Origin: an uncultured Woeseiaceae bacterium
GTDB taxonomy: Bacteria > Pseudomonadota > Gammaproteobacteria > Steroidobacterales > Woeseiaceae
Length of the DNA stretch: 51,016 nt
Assembly: GCA_902512585.1 (NCBI GenBank)
Contig: CABXJW010000006.1
Location: 1 to 51,016 of the forward strand
Direction of reading: 5' to 3'
Under the pieces are notes generated by a model, which worked only from the letters and a program-made list of their open reading frames with translations, had not been told where the DNA came from and made no database searches. The first letter of the stretch is position 1. The number at the start of each line of letters is the position of its first letter. The translations under genes and the position numbers were made by a program. This document shows positions 31,339 through 40,832 of the stretch, piece after piece.

Positions 31339-31995
31339 TTAGTAAATTAAGTGAAGACCAAGCGAAGTATTTAACAAAAGACAGATCCAAATAAAAACAA
31401 CATAGCGTCTGGAGTTTTCAATACTCTTTTTCATAATTGCATTTGAATTTTGAGTATCCTTTCCATTGATAAGCGCCATGAATGCAGGCTCAAAGTTTCT
31501 TAGGTTATGCCTAATAATCAGGCCGCAGATAACTGTTAAAGAGAAAATAAAAATTTTCATACCAGCCCAATTAAATTCTGGTTGATATAAGAAAATATAA
31601 GCTACCGTAATAAACATTATTAAGATTATTGAAACTCTCAACCAGTAATCAAGCAAGGCTAAATTTTTTGCTGATTGACCACTTATATGCAGGATAATAA
31701 CTAGGATTAGCCATAGAATGGCTATAATCCAAATCACACTTAATATCAGAGTTGAAATATCCAGATATCCGAGTATTTTTGACAGGTGAATCCCAGATGG
31801 AAGGATTAAAATCATTGATATCCTAGGAGTTTGATCTAAAAAAAATAGAACTTTTGAAATTGTTATCCTTGTTTCTTTGGATAATTTTTCATCAATTAGG
31901 AAGTAACTTGAATAGAACACACCTAGATCTGCACCAAGCCAATACACGAGACATAAAGTATGAATTAACTTTAGAATACCTAATTCAGCTGACAT
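31339..31995 (-). CDS. Small multi-TM membrane protein, paralogue of 40833-41501
   Basis: LIHTLCLVYWLGADLGVFYSS; TPRISMILILPSGIHLS. Confidence 0.75.
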   Translation of the reverse strand: MSAELGILKLIHTLCLVYWLGADLGVFYSSYFLIDEKLSKETRITISKVLFFLDQTPRISMILILPSGIHLSKILGYLDISTLILSVIWIIAILWLILVIILHISGQSAKNLALLDYWLRVSIILIMFITVAYIFLYQPEFNWAGMKIFIFSLTVICGLIIRHNLRNFEPAFMALINGKDTQNSNAIMKKSIENSRRYVVFIWICLLLNTSLGLHLIY

Positions 31996-32782
31996 CTAAT
32001 ATGCTCAGGACATTCTCTGCAATGACTTCTGCACCTTCTTCAAATACGTTAGAAGTAATAGTGTGAATATTTACTATTTCTGAGTTATTTAATGTTTGTG
32101 CCGCAATTTTTGTTGCTTCAAGTAACATAGATTTAGTAGCAATAACATTAATATGCTTTGGATTAGATTTAAATCTTTCCTCACACTTATAAGTGAAAGC
32201 AGCATGGAAGGCAAAGTAATCATTTTTTCCAGGCTTCAAGTTTTCAATAAATAATTCCAATGACCTCTCTATTGGAACTTTATCGATACGATTCTTTATA
32301 TTGAAATCCCATGTTTTTTGTAATGATTCTATATCACCGCTTATACTTAATGGATTAGTCATTTGTGGATAAAGTTTTTTTTGCTCCTTATGATTGAAAT
32401 AAGGTATATCGATCATAATAATTTTATCAACGCTTTGTTCATTAATTATGCTTAACTCATTTGCAACAAGACAGCCAGTATGAAAACCAAGAAGGTCATA
32501 TTGAATTTGGGTATCATTCTGCATAAATCCTTCATTAATAGCGTCTGCATAATCTGCAATTTTTGGATTCGCGCCTAATGAATACGAACCCCCGTAACCA
32601 GGGTAGTCAGGCGCAATAATTCGACGGTATTTGTTCAGCAATGGCATTATAGTTTTGAAGAAGAGGCCACTGTATGGTGCAGGATGTAAACAAAGGAGAG
32701 GCTTGTATCTCTCTTCAACTGATGCTTCTATTTCATATAAATGCATTTGTCCTTTTTTTATCTGTATATATCTTTTTTGCAT
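31985..32782 (-). CDS. Alpha/beta hydrolase-fold protein with GxHxG elbow
   Basis: LLCLHPAPYSG (HG-loop-like), IAPDYPGYGGS, LLGFHTGCLVANEL. Confidence 0.82.
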   Translation of the reverse strand: MQKRYIQIKKGQMHLYEIEASVEERYKPLLCLHPAPYSGLFFKTIMPLLNKYRRIIAPDYPGYGGSYSLGANPKIADYADAINEGFMQNDTQIQYDLLGFHTGCLVANELSIINEQSVDKIIMIDIPYFNHKEQKKLYPQMTNPLSISGDIESLQKTWDFNIKNRIDKVPIERSLELFIENLKPGKNDYFAFHAAFTYKCEERFKSNPKHINVIATKSMLLEATKIAAQTLNNSEIVNIHTITSNVFEEGAEVIAENVLSILDVS

Positions 32783-32789
32783 TTATATT

Positions 32790-34112
32790 TTAACTCTCAT
32801 TCTCAATCTTAATAAGTTCATTATTATACGTTTTTAGTGTGAATTTAGCCCATGGCAAGACTAAGATTCCAAATATAAAGGGAACTGCCGCACAGGCATA
32901 ATTTAAATTTTCGTTACCAAATATATTGTCCGAGAGCCAGCCAACTGTAAATGGTCCCAATAAGAGACCAGTTATACTAATAACCATATAATAAAGTGCC
33001 ACAGTTTGAGCGCGGATCACACCTGGCGTTATATTTAACAATGCCGTTACAGAGGTTGCTGAGGTTGCCGCTATTCCAAATGTATTGAATGCGATAACTA
33101 ACATCGCTAACTCAGGTGTAGGCATTAATGGCACTGCTATTCCAGTTGGAACGAGAATAAAGGCGCCAAATATCACTATTAAAAGCGGTGCATCTTTGCG
33201 GTTATATTTGGAATACATTTTATCACTCAGCCACCCTGCAATATTTACCGTTAATGGACCCACTGCAAGCAGAACAAGTGCATTCCACACAGCATATGTT
33301 TCTGCTTCCCAACCCCAGGTTCTTTTAAACATTGGCGCATAAAAGCCCTGACTATATGCACAGATAATCATTAAACAAACAAAAGCAATAAAACTTCCAT
33401 AGATTTTCCATTTTTCCTTCACATGTTTAAAAGTGTCAGCAAAGGTTATGCTCTTGTCATCAGCAGCGTTTTTTCCAACACGTTTTGGCTCTTTCATGAA
33501 AAGAAAAAGGATTGCTAGTAAGAAGCCTGGCAACCCTACAATGATAAATACAAATTGCCAAGGTGCGATTTCTCCTAAAAAAGGAAAAGAAAGATTAGGT
33601 TCTGATTTGGCCCAATTCAGAACTCCAGCACTTATTAAAGAGGCAATTCCAGCACCTAATGACAACGCAGCAGTGTAAAAAGCTATTGGCTTACCTCTTT
33701 TTTCTGGAGGAAAGCTGTCTGAAATCATTGACATTGCGCACGGGCTTAGTGTTGCTTCTCCCGCACCAACAGTCATACGGGCAATAAAAAGTTGCACGAA
33801 ATTTTTTGCTATACCTGAAGCTGCTGTTGCTGCAGACCAAACTGCGATTCCTGCCGCTACTAACCAAGTTCTTTTTTTTCTATCAGCTAAATAGCCTAAT
33901 GGAAGACCCATAGTGGCATAGAAGATTGCAAATGCAAATCCAAGCAAAAGGCCAATTTCAGTATCTGTTAGATCTAAGTCTGCTTTTATTGGCTCAATTA
34001 ATAATCCGAGTACATAGCGATCAACGAACGATAGAATATAAGCAATGGTTAGCATTACTACCATATACCATGCATATTTTTCGCTAGGATAATTTCTATT
34101 TTCTTTACTCAT
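32790..34112 (-). CDS. MFS transporter (spinster-like)
   Basis: 12-TM like; YILSFVDRYVLGLLIEPIKADLDLTDTEIGLLLGFAFAIFYATMGLPLGYLADRKKR. Confidence 0.92.
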   Translation of the reverse strand: MSKENRNYPSEKYAWYMVVMLTIAYILSFVDRYVLGLLIEPIKADLDLTDTEIGLLLGFAFAIFYATMGLPLGYLADRKKRTWLVAAGIAVWSAATAASGIAKNFVQLFIARMTVGAGEATLSPCAMSMISDSFPPEKRGKPIAFYTAALSLGAGIASLISAGVLNWAKSEPNLSFPFLGEIAPWQFVFIIVGLPGFLLAILFLFMKEPKRVGKNAADDKSITFADTFKHVKEKWKIYGSFIAFVCLMIICAYSQGFYAPMFKRTWGWEAETYAVWNALVLLAVGPLTVNIAGWLSDKMYSKYNRKDAPLLIVIFGAFILVPTGIAVPLMPTPELAMLVIAFNTFGIAATSATSVTALLNITPGVIRAQTVALYYMVISITGLLLGPFTVGWLSDNIFGNENLNYACAAVPFIFGILVLPWAKFTLKTYNNELIKIENES

Positions 34113-34132
34113 AAAAAAAATTCCTTATATAT

Positions 34133-34594
34133 TTAATTTGTTTTTTTTGGGATATGATAGATGACGATCAGATTACCATCGAAATCATTGATGCCAACTT
34201 CTCTGCCAATTCTGCCGTCATGAGTCACTAGCTCTTCCTCTCTATGAATATGACAACCTAATGCTGCTGCTTCACTTATTATTCGATCCACATTACCTAC
34301 TTCGATAACGATAGCGCAGCGTTTTGGATTTGGTATTGGCTTGAGTTTTCCATCTTTAATTTCAGTCAAAGCCATTACACGAAGTTGATCAGGGGTTCCG
34401 AGAACTGCCCAACGAATCTTATTTGTTTTTTTTATCTCGAAAACATCATATGAATAAGAGTTATCAGGCGCATCTGCTTCATATTGATTAATCATTCCAA
34501 GTACATTGCAATAGAGTTTCAATGATTTATCGAGGTCTGTGACAATATAATTGGCACGCTGAAATCTAACATATTCTTTTTTTATCTTATTCAT
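34133..34594 (-). CDS. VOC family protein
   Basis: RANYIVTDLDKSLKLYCNVLGM; GREVGINDFDGNLIVIYH. Confidence 0.85.
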   Translation of the reverse strand: MNKIKKEYVRFQRANYIVTDLDKSLKLYCNVLGMINQYEADAPDNSYSYDVFEIKKTNKIRWAVLGTPDQLRVMALTEIKDGKLKPIPNPKRCAIVIEVGNVDRIISEAAALGCHIHREEELVTHDGRIGREVGINDFDGNLIVIYHIPKKTN

Positions 34595-34611
34595 TAATAA
34601 TTTCCTTTTGA

Positions 34612-35655
34612 TTATTCATCATCATTGGGTCCATGTCTTATTCGGCTGAGTGCAACCCCATAATTACCGCCATCATAGATACTGGATAGTGCTTTCGGCA
34701 TATTTTCAAAACCATCATAGATATGCTCCACAGGTTTAATTTTTCTCTCTTTTAACCAGCTAGATAACTCTTTTTCTGCGGCATCAAATTGAGCTGAATA
34801 ATTGTAGATAAAGAACCCTTGCATACATGAATTGGTTCTCCTCAATTTTGTGTAATTATCAAGACCATAGGGTTTATCATGAAGATATTCAGAAATTGAC
34901 CCACAAAGAACGATTCGTGAATTCTGAGCTAGGTGATCTAGAGAGGCAGATAAAATATCTCCTCCAACATTATCAAAATAAATATCTATTCCATTTTGAC
35001 AGAGATTACTGAGAGTTTGTCTAATATCTTCAGTTCTATAATTAATAGCCTCATCACAGCCCAGCTCTTTTATTAAATCACATTTTGCTTGATTGCCGGC
35101 CAAACCAATAACTCTACATCCAATCATCTTTGCAATTTGAATCACTGTTGATCCAACTCCTCCAGCAGCTCCTGAGACTACGATCGTTTCATTTTTTTTA
35201 GGTTTACCACATGCCAGTAAACCAAAATAAGCTGATAATCCCGTCATCCCCAATGTACTCAAACCAATTGAGAAAGGCAGGCCACAATTATTGATTTTTC
35301 GAAATCTTTCTCTTTCGGTTACCTCTGTGCTTTTGAAAGTTTGCCATCCAATTTGGCCCTGAAGAATCTCTCCAGGTTTGTAATTTGAATTATTGGATTT
35401 AATCACTTCAGCTACACCTCGACCATGGATAACGTCACCAATATCAAGACCTTTTTCACCAGCGATTGATTCTCCAGACATATACATTCTCATTACTGGC
35501 GCAAGATTTAAATAAAGAGTTCTAAGCAGTATCTCGTTATCCTGTAATATGGGAATCTCTTCCTCGTGATATAAGAAATCCTCAGCAACCACGTTTCCTT
35601 TTGGTCTGCGGGCTATCCTCCATTGGCAATTTTTTTGTTCATTAGTAATTGCCAA
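34612..35655 (-). CDS. NADP-dependent oxidoreductase (MDR), paralogue of 26388-27386
   Basis: LNLAPVMRMYMSG; VVSGAAGGVGSTVIQIAKMIGCRVIGLAG; DIYFDNVGGDIL. Confidence 0.9.
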   Translation of the reverse strand: MAITNEQKNCQWRIARRPKGNVVAEDFLYHEEEIPILQDNEILLRTLYLNLAPVMRMYMSGESIAGEKGLDIGDVIHGRGVAEVIKSNNSNYKPGEILQGQIGWQTFKSTEVTERERFRKINNCGLPFSIGLSTLGMTGLSAYFGLLACGKPKKNETIVVSGAAGGVGSTVIQIAKMIGCRVIGLAGNQAKCDLIKELGCDEAINYRTEDIRQTLSNLCQNGIDIYFDNVGGDILSASLDHLAQNSRIVLCGSISEYLHDKPYGLDNYTKLRRTNSCMQGFFIYNYSAQFDAAEKELSSWLKERKIKPVEHIYDGFENMPKALSSIYDGGNYGVALSRIRHGPNDDE

Positions 35656-35661
35656 TTTAGA

Positions 35662-36132
35662 TTACTCTTCACTAACTAATTGGTTAATTTCATAAAAATA
35701 ACCATCAGGGTCAAATAAAAATAATCCAAGAAATTTCTTCATTTTTCCATTTTGACCTCGAATTGACCATTCAGTTGGCCCGGAATGAATATTTGAGCCA
35801 AACTCCTGTGCTTTTTTCGAAACTTCTTGAACGTTATCAGAAGAAGCTACAAACGTTGGATTGCCATAAGTTACAGTTTTAGGAATTTCTTTTGGGGCAG
35901 GTAATTTAGGATCCACCCATTCTAAGAGACCAATCATTCCGATTGCAGGATCTTCAGCTTGCATAATAATTAACCTTACTTTATCGCCTGCACCACCTGC
36001 GGGCATTCCCGTTCCAGAGAGAGTGACAATATCGTCCATCCAGACGCTAAATCCCAGGACATCCTCGTACCATGTTTTTGAAACTTCCATATCTCTAACA
36101 AAGAGTGTCGTTCTTTTGATGATATTCTTCAT
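35662..36132 (-). CDS. VOC family protein
   Basis: KRTTLFVRDMEVSKTWYEDVLGFSVW; LFLFDPDGYFYEINQ. Confidence 0.88.
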   Translation of the reverse strand: MKNIIKRTTLFVRDMEVSKTWYEDVLGFSVWMDDIVTLSGTGMPAGGAGDKVRLIIMQAEDPAIGMIGLLEWVDPKLPAPKEIPKTVTYGNPTFVASSDNVQEVSKKAQEFGSNIHSGPTEWSIRGQNGKMKKFLGLFLFDPDGYFYEINQLVSEE

Positions 36133-36148
36133 TTGACTTCCTCAGTGA

Positions 36149-37018
36149 TTAGTTTTTTAGTTGTTTTTTAAATACAGTCCAAGATGTTTCATTGGGCCTA
36201 TTGTCATCTAATGGAGGTGGATTTAAATATTCAGGATAGCGAGTGTTTAGGATATTTTGAATTTTTTCAGGTACATCATTTAATTCGAAAGTATTAAAGA
36301 CACTAGCATTAAATATCATTATGCCGGGCTTATCCCCCATTTCCATCCATGGTAGCCACTGCGCTACGCGAGTCCAACCACCATGTGATTCTCCAATGCT
36401 TTTTATATCATCATCAAGAAGTTTTTCGGCATTATAGAAGCTATTAAATATTTCCATTGCATGGTACATGCCACCAACAAATTTTTGATAATCGCCACCC
36501 AGTGCATTCTTGTAAAAAAGAGGTATTTCAGTAGGAGAAGCTACAACATCATGATACCTTCTTACTTTCATCGTCCTTGAGGATGCTCCATCTTTATCAA
36601 ACTCATAACTAATAGCTCGCATATTAACAGGATCATTTGCGACGTGAAGAACAGAAGTATCATTGTTGGTCCATGGATTTGTCCACGTATCTAATATCTC
36701 ATCGGTCTTTGGGTCAAGATACATTTGAATTTCACGTGAGACACTTCTGAATCCTCTGCCTTGAGTGTCATCATTGGTCCTCAAGCATTGACGAACATTA
36801 ATTCCTACAAGATTAAAGATATGCTTATCCTTTTCTCCTGGTACTCGACTATAAGCTCTTCCTTGCCATGTTCCATATCTTGTAATCCCTTCTTCAGTGG
36901 TGCCACAGATCATTTTTTGGTAGGCAAAATAGGCATTTTCCCCAGTTAGTTCTATCTCCTGCGAATGCAGAATGCCTGCTGTTATTGTTAATAGAAAGAT
37001 TGATATTATATATTTCAT
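36149..37018 (-). CDS. Exported DUF1838-like protein
   Basis: Signal peptide MKYIISIFLLTITAGILHSQ; TRYGTWQGRAYSRVPGEKDKHIFNLVGINVRQC. Confidence 0.65.
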   Translation of the reverse strand: MKYIISIFLLTITAGILHSQEIELTGENAYFAYQKMICGTTEEGITRYGTWQGRAYSRVPGEKDKHIFNLVGINVRQCLRTNDDTQGRGFRSVSREIQMYLDPKTDEILDTWTNPWTNNDTSVLHVANDPVNMRAISYEFDKDGASSRTMKVRRYHDVVASPTEIPLFYKNALGGDYQKFVGGMYHAMEIFNSFYNAEKLLDDDIKSIGESHGGWTRVAQWLPWMEMGDKPGIMIFNASVFNTFELNDVPEKIQNILNTRYPEYLNPPPLDDNRPNETSWTVFKKQLKN

Positions 37019-37043
37019 TATTTTTCCTCGTATTTTGGATTAA

Positions 37044-38480
37044 TTACTTCTGCATTTCTTGTATTGATGTGACATCACCTCGATTTATAAATAGAGCTTT
37101 TTTTCTAAAAAATCTTGTAAAACCTTCGTTACCATTTCTTGAAGGTCCCATACCAGAATTTTTATAAGTATTCTTTTCCTCCTCGAAAATCATAGAGGTT
37201 AATCCAGCATCATTAATACTCATCCCGCCACAATGTATTTTCTTGGCGATACTGAGTGCTATACTTTCATTTTCACTAAATATTGCAGCAGAGAGCCCAT
37301 AATTGGAGTCATTAGCGAGACTAATTGCTTCTTCAATCGAATGGAACGCCATGACTGGCATGATTGGCCCAAAGGTTTCCTTCTTCATGATATCCATATC
37401 GTGATTAACATTACTTATTACAGTCGGCTTGATCCATAGACCACCCATATGATCTTCAATCTTACCTCCGCTATGTATGATCGCACCTTTATCGACCGCA
37501 TCATCGAGATGATTTGAAATGATTTCTGCCTGTTGTTCAAAGATTAAAGGTCCAATTTCTCCACCATCGTTATCCAAAATATTTAAACTTATTTTTTTGG
37601 ATTTTTCTGTTAATTGATCAATAAAATCATCATGTAATGATATATCAACATAAATTCTTTCTAATGATTGACAGGCTTGACCAGTAGCAATGGTAGATGC
37701 TCTCAAAATGGAGGTTGTTGCTCTTTCTAGGTCACTATCGGCCATCACTATAACCGGGTCTTTCCCGCCCAGTTCAAGGCAGACAGGGATGAATGATTTG
37801 GCTGCTGATTGAGCCACTTTTCTTCCCGTAGCAACACTCCCAGTAAAGGCGATAATATCTACAGAATTTATTAGGTTTGCACCTGATGAGCCATCTCCGG
37901 GGATAATCGTAATTATATTCTTTAAATCAGGTATTTTTTCGATAATCTTAATAAGAGGTTTTATAAATCTCGGTGTAATCTCACTGGGTTTTATAATTAC
38001 AGCACAACCCGCTAAAAGAGCAGGAGTAGCATCGATGAATGAGAGTAATAATGGAAAATTCCACGGACTAATAACACCTAACAAAGGGTATGGATCATGA
38101 GTTTTTTGTATAGCAATATGTGGTATGAATTTTGACTGCCGTTCCTCATTATTTAGTATTGTTGGAGCACTTTTACACCACCTGTCAATACTTCCACACA
38201 AACCATAGAGTTCTTGTTTAGAGATGGTAGTCCTTCCAGTATCTATACTCAGAGCATCGATTAGCTCGTCCTTATTTTCTAAAAGCGCATCTTTAAAGCT
38301 TTGCAAAATTGAAATTCTTTTAGTTATATCTCTTTTTGACCATTTTTCTTGTGCAATTCTTGAAAGTTTCGCTAGCTTATTGATTTTATTTGCATTAGTA
38401 ATTTCAATTTCATAATCATAAGCTCCAGTTTTTGGATTGCGTATTTTCAAAGTCTTCTCATGGATCATTTTTTCACTCAT
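37044..38480 (-). CDS. NAD(P)-dependent aldehyde dehydrogenase
   Basis: PWNFPLLLSFIDATPALLAGCAVIIKPSE; CLELGGKDPVIVMADSDL; ATGQACQSLERIYV. Confidence 0.93.
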   Translation of the reverse strand: MSEKMIHEKTLKIRNPKTGAYDYEIEITNANKINKLAKLSRIAQEKWSKRDITKRISILQSFKDALLENKDELIDALSIDTGRTTISKQELYGLCGSIDRWCKSAPTILNNEERQSKFIPHIAIQKTHDPYPLLGVISPWNFPLLLSFIDATPALLAGCAVIIKPSEITPRFIKPLIKIIEKIPDLKNIITIIPGDGSSGANLINSVDIIAFTGSVATGRKVAQSAAKSFIPVCLELGGKDPVIVMADSDLERATTSILRASTIATGQACQSLERIYVDISLHDDFIDQLTEKSKKISLNILDNDGGEIGPLIFEQQAEIISNHLDDAVDKGAIIHSGGKIEDHMGGLWIKPTVISNVNHDMDIMKKETFGPIMPVMAFHSIEEAISLANDSNYGLSAAIFSENESIALSIAKKIHCGGMSINDAGLTSMIFEEEKNTYKNSGMGPSRNGNEGFTRFFRKKALFINRGDVTSIQEMQK

Positions 38481-39285
38481 TTTGCTTATGAAACTTCTTG
38501 ATCTCTTTTGATACTAACTCAGGATAAGCACTTAAAAATCCATGACCCCAATCAGGATAATCGATTCGCTCACCATTTCTTAACACAGGGTCAATTCGCT
38601 TTGTATGCTCAAAAGTATCATCATTAACATTCATTACTAGAATCGGTTTCTTAATTTTAGATAGATTGGAAATATATTCTTGCGCATAAGTGAATGCAGC
38701 CTCATGACCCCATTCATAATAATCTCCTGCCCTTAAATTTTCTGCCATTGAATCCGCGCACATTTTTAATGTCATGCCAGGACCCTTATGAAACATTATT
38801 CTTTCCCACATAATTCTGAAGCGATTACCTGCCGTATCAATTGGTATAGGTGCAAACATTTCAGAAAATTCTGACAGCTCTTTATCAGTAAATAGAGGTG
38901 CAGCAATATTGATGAGACTGAGAATCCTTTGGGGTTGCTGCATTGTTAACTCAACTGAAACCATTGATCCTGTGTGATGACCAATAAGATGAACTGGTTG
39001 ATTGCCAACTAGATCATCTATTACATCCCAAATGGATTCAGAGAAATCTTTTATGGTTACGTGAGGATCTACTGGTGGTAAGGAAGATTCTCCATGTCCT
39101 GGATAATCAGGAGCAATTACAATTCTTTCTTTATCAGATAAGTATGGAAGAATTTCATGATAAGAGCGACCTGATTTTGGACTCATATGTAAGCATACTA
39201 TAGGGGGTTTTAGCTGGCTCGTTGGAAAAATTCCTCTACAGTGCATCTGACCATATTTACTGTTTGTGTAACTTTTTATTATCAA
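38473..39285 (-). CDS. Alpha/beta hydrolase-fold protein with GxHxG elbow
   Basis: IVCLHMSPKSGRSYHEILPYL, IAPDYPGHGES, LIGHHTGSMVSVEL, DWGHGF. Confidence 0.85.
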   Translation of the reverse strand: MIIKSYTNSKYGQMHCRGIFPTSQLKPPIVCLHMSPKSGRSYHEILPYLSDKERIVIAPDYPGHGESSLPPVDPHVTIKDFSESIWDVIDDLVGNQPVHLIGHHTGSMVSVELTMQQPQRILSLINIAAPLFTDKELSEFSEMFAPIPIDTAGNRFRIMWERIMFHKGPGMTLKMCADSMAENLRAGDYYEWGHEAAFTYAQEYISNLSKIKKPILVMNVNDDTFEHTKRIDPVLRNGERIDYPDWGHGFLSAYPELVSKEIKKFHKQNE

Positions 39286-39340
39286 AAAAATCCTTTATTA
39301 ATTTCTTTTAATATATCTCTAGTTTAATTTATTATGCTAC

Positions 39341-39370
39341 TGTTATATCAAATAGTATTTTGATATAACA
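39341..39370. promoter_or_regulatory. 12-bp perfect inverted repeat TGTTATATCAAA-N6-TTTGATATAACA (candidate operator)
   Basis: Both arms perfectly complementary; sits in the divergent 39286-39410 intergenic region. Confidence 0.55.
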
Positions 39371-39410
39371 TTATGCCATCTTCACAGATTAATGGAACAA
39401 AGTAATAAAT

Positions 39411-39785
39411 ATGGCCAAATTTGCTCCCTCGGTTAACAAATTAAAAGATCAGGTATTTCTGGTTCTAGCTTATGATGCTGAAGGTAAAAATAATGTGAGA
39501 AATATTTTTTTAGATGAGCATCTAGAATTCATAGAAAAAAATTATAATCAATATCTTTCCTGTGGCCCCCTTCGTTTGCCAGGCGAGCAAGATATTATTG
39601 GTAGCTTTTTTATCGTAACTTCTGAGGATGAGGGGAAATTAAACTCTTTTTTGCAAAAAGACCCATACATTGCAAATGACTTATACGGAAAGATGAGAAT
39701 ACTCTCAGCTACACCTGCTGCTGGTTCATGGATGGGTGGTGTGATATGGAATAATGCAGAGGATATTCGACCAAATGCGACTTAA
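39411..39785 (+). CDS. YCII-related protein
   Basis: 124 aa; FLVLAYDAEGKNNVRNIFLDEHLEFIEKNYNQYLSCGPL. Confidence 0.75.
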   Translation: MAKFAPSVNKLKDQVFLVLAYDAEGKNNVRNIFLDEHLEFIEKNYNQYLSCGPLRLPGEQDIIGSFFIVTSEDEGKLNSFLQKDPYIANDLYGKMRILSATPAAGSWMGGVIWNNAEDIRPNAT

Positions 39786-40809
39786 ATTTGTTAAATTTTT
39801 AATATTATTATTTCTCCATGATGTCATTTGGGCTGAGGAAATAAGTGAGCATCCGATATTTTCAGGTGGTTATAAGGAAGCAGTATTTAGCGTTTCTGAT
39901 ATAGATGGTGCGGTTAAGTTTTATCAAAATGTTGCTGGATGGGATATTTTAAGTGAGGGATATATTCCTAGAGAAATATTGAATAGTTACGCTCTTAAAA
40001 AAAATGTAACTGCTAAAGAAGTTGTTATGGGTAATCCCGGATCTGAAAGAGGTTTCATCAGATTAGTTAATTTTGAGGGTGTCAATCAAGTTCAAATTCG
40101 ACCTAATGCTCAGAGCTGGGAAACAGGAGGAATCTTTGATGTGAACTTTCGTGTATTAGACATGGAAAAAAAATATAAAGAATTACAACAATATAATTGG
40201 CAGTCAATGAGCGATCCAGTTGAATTTAGTTTTGGACCGTTTATTGTTAAAGAATGGATACCAAGAGGTCCTGATGGAATAGTTTTTGCAATGATTGAAA
40301 GGGTTCAGCCAACTCTAGAAGGGTGGCCTAACTTGCGTGAAATGAGTAGAATTTTTAACGCCACTCAAGTCATAGATGATATGGAAGAAGCTAAAGATTT
40401 TTATATAAAAAAACTGGGCTTTCAAACTTACCTTGAGCACAACGATGTTAGTGCAAAGGAGGGGCCAAATGTCCTTGGATTGCCTCATAACCTGACAACA
40501 GAAATAAGTAGGGAAGTTTTTATCCTTCATCCAAATGGTGTGAATGAAGGCTCTATAGAGCTCCTTAAGTTTTATGGTGCTAATGGAAGAGATTTTTCAA
40601 AGCTAGCAGTTCCACCAAATTTAGGAATATTGATGTTGAGATTTCCCGTATTTGATATCACGAAGTTTTATCAGCTCTCATTAGATGAGAAAATTGATAT
40701 CATTTATTCTCCAATTCAAGTCGAGCTATTACCTTATGGCGATGTTAAATTAATGGCGGTGAGGGGCCCCGGGGGTGTTTGGTTAGAGTTTTTTGAGAAG
40801 ATTGATTAA
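39775..40809 (+). CDS. Exported two-domain VOC protein
   Basis: Start at 39775 gives signal peptide MRLKFVKFLILLFLHDVIWAEE; YKEAVFSVSDIDGAVKFYQNVAGWDI and TQVIDDMEEAKDFYIKKLGFQTY. Confidence 0.8.
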   Translation: MRLKFVKFLILLFLHDVIWAEEISEHPIFSGGYKEAVFSVSDIDGAVKFYQNVAGWDILSEGYIPREILNSYALKKNVTAKEVVMGNPGSERGFIRLVNFEGVNQVQIRPNAQSWETGGIFDVNFRVLDMEKKYKELQQYNWQSMSDPVEFSFGPFIVKEWIPRGPDGIVFAMIERVQPTLEGWPNLREMSRIFNATQVIDDMEEAKDFYIKKLGFQTYLEHNDVSAKEGPNVLGLPHNLTTEISREVFILHPNGVNEGSIELLKFYGANGRDFSKLAVPPNLGILMLRFPVFDITKFYQLSLDEKIDIIYSPIQVELLPYGDVKLMAVRGPGGVWLEFFEKID

Positions 40810-40832
40810 AAATATATTTGAGGGGTTTTTGA

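Noticed and set aside
39341-39370. Inverted repeat considered as a Rho-independent terminator
   Set aside because: AT-only arms, no downstream T-tract beyond stem, and lies between divergent (not convergent) genes.
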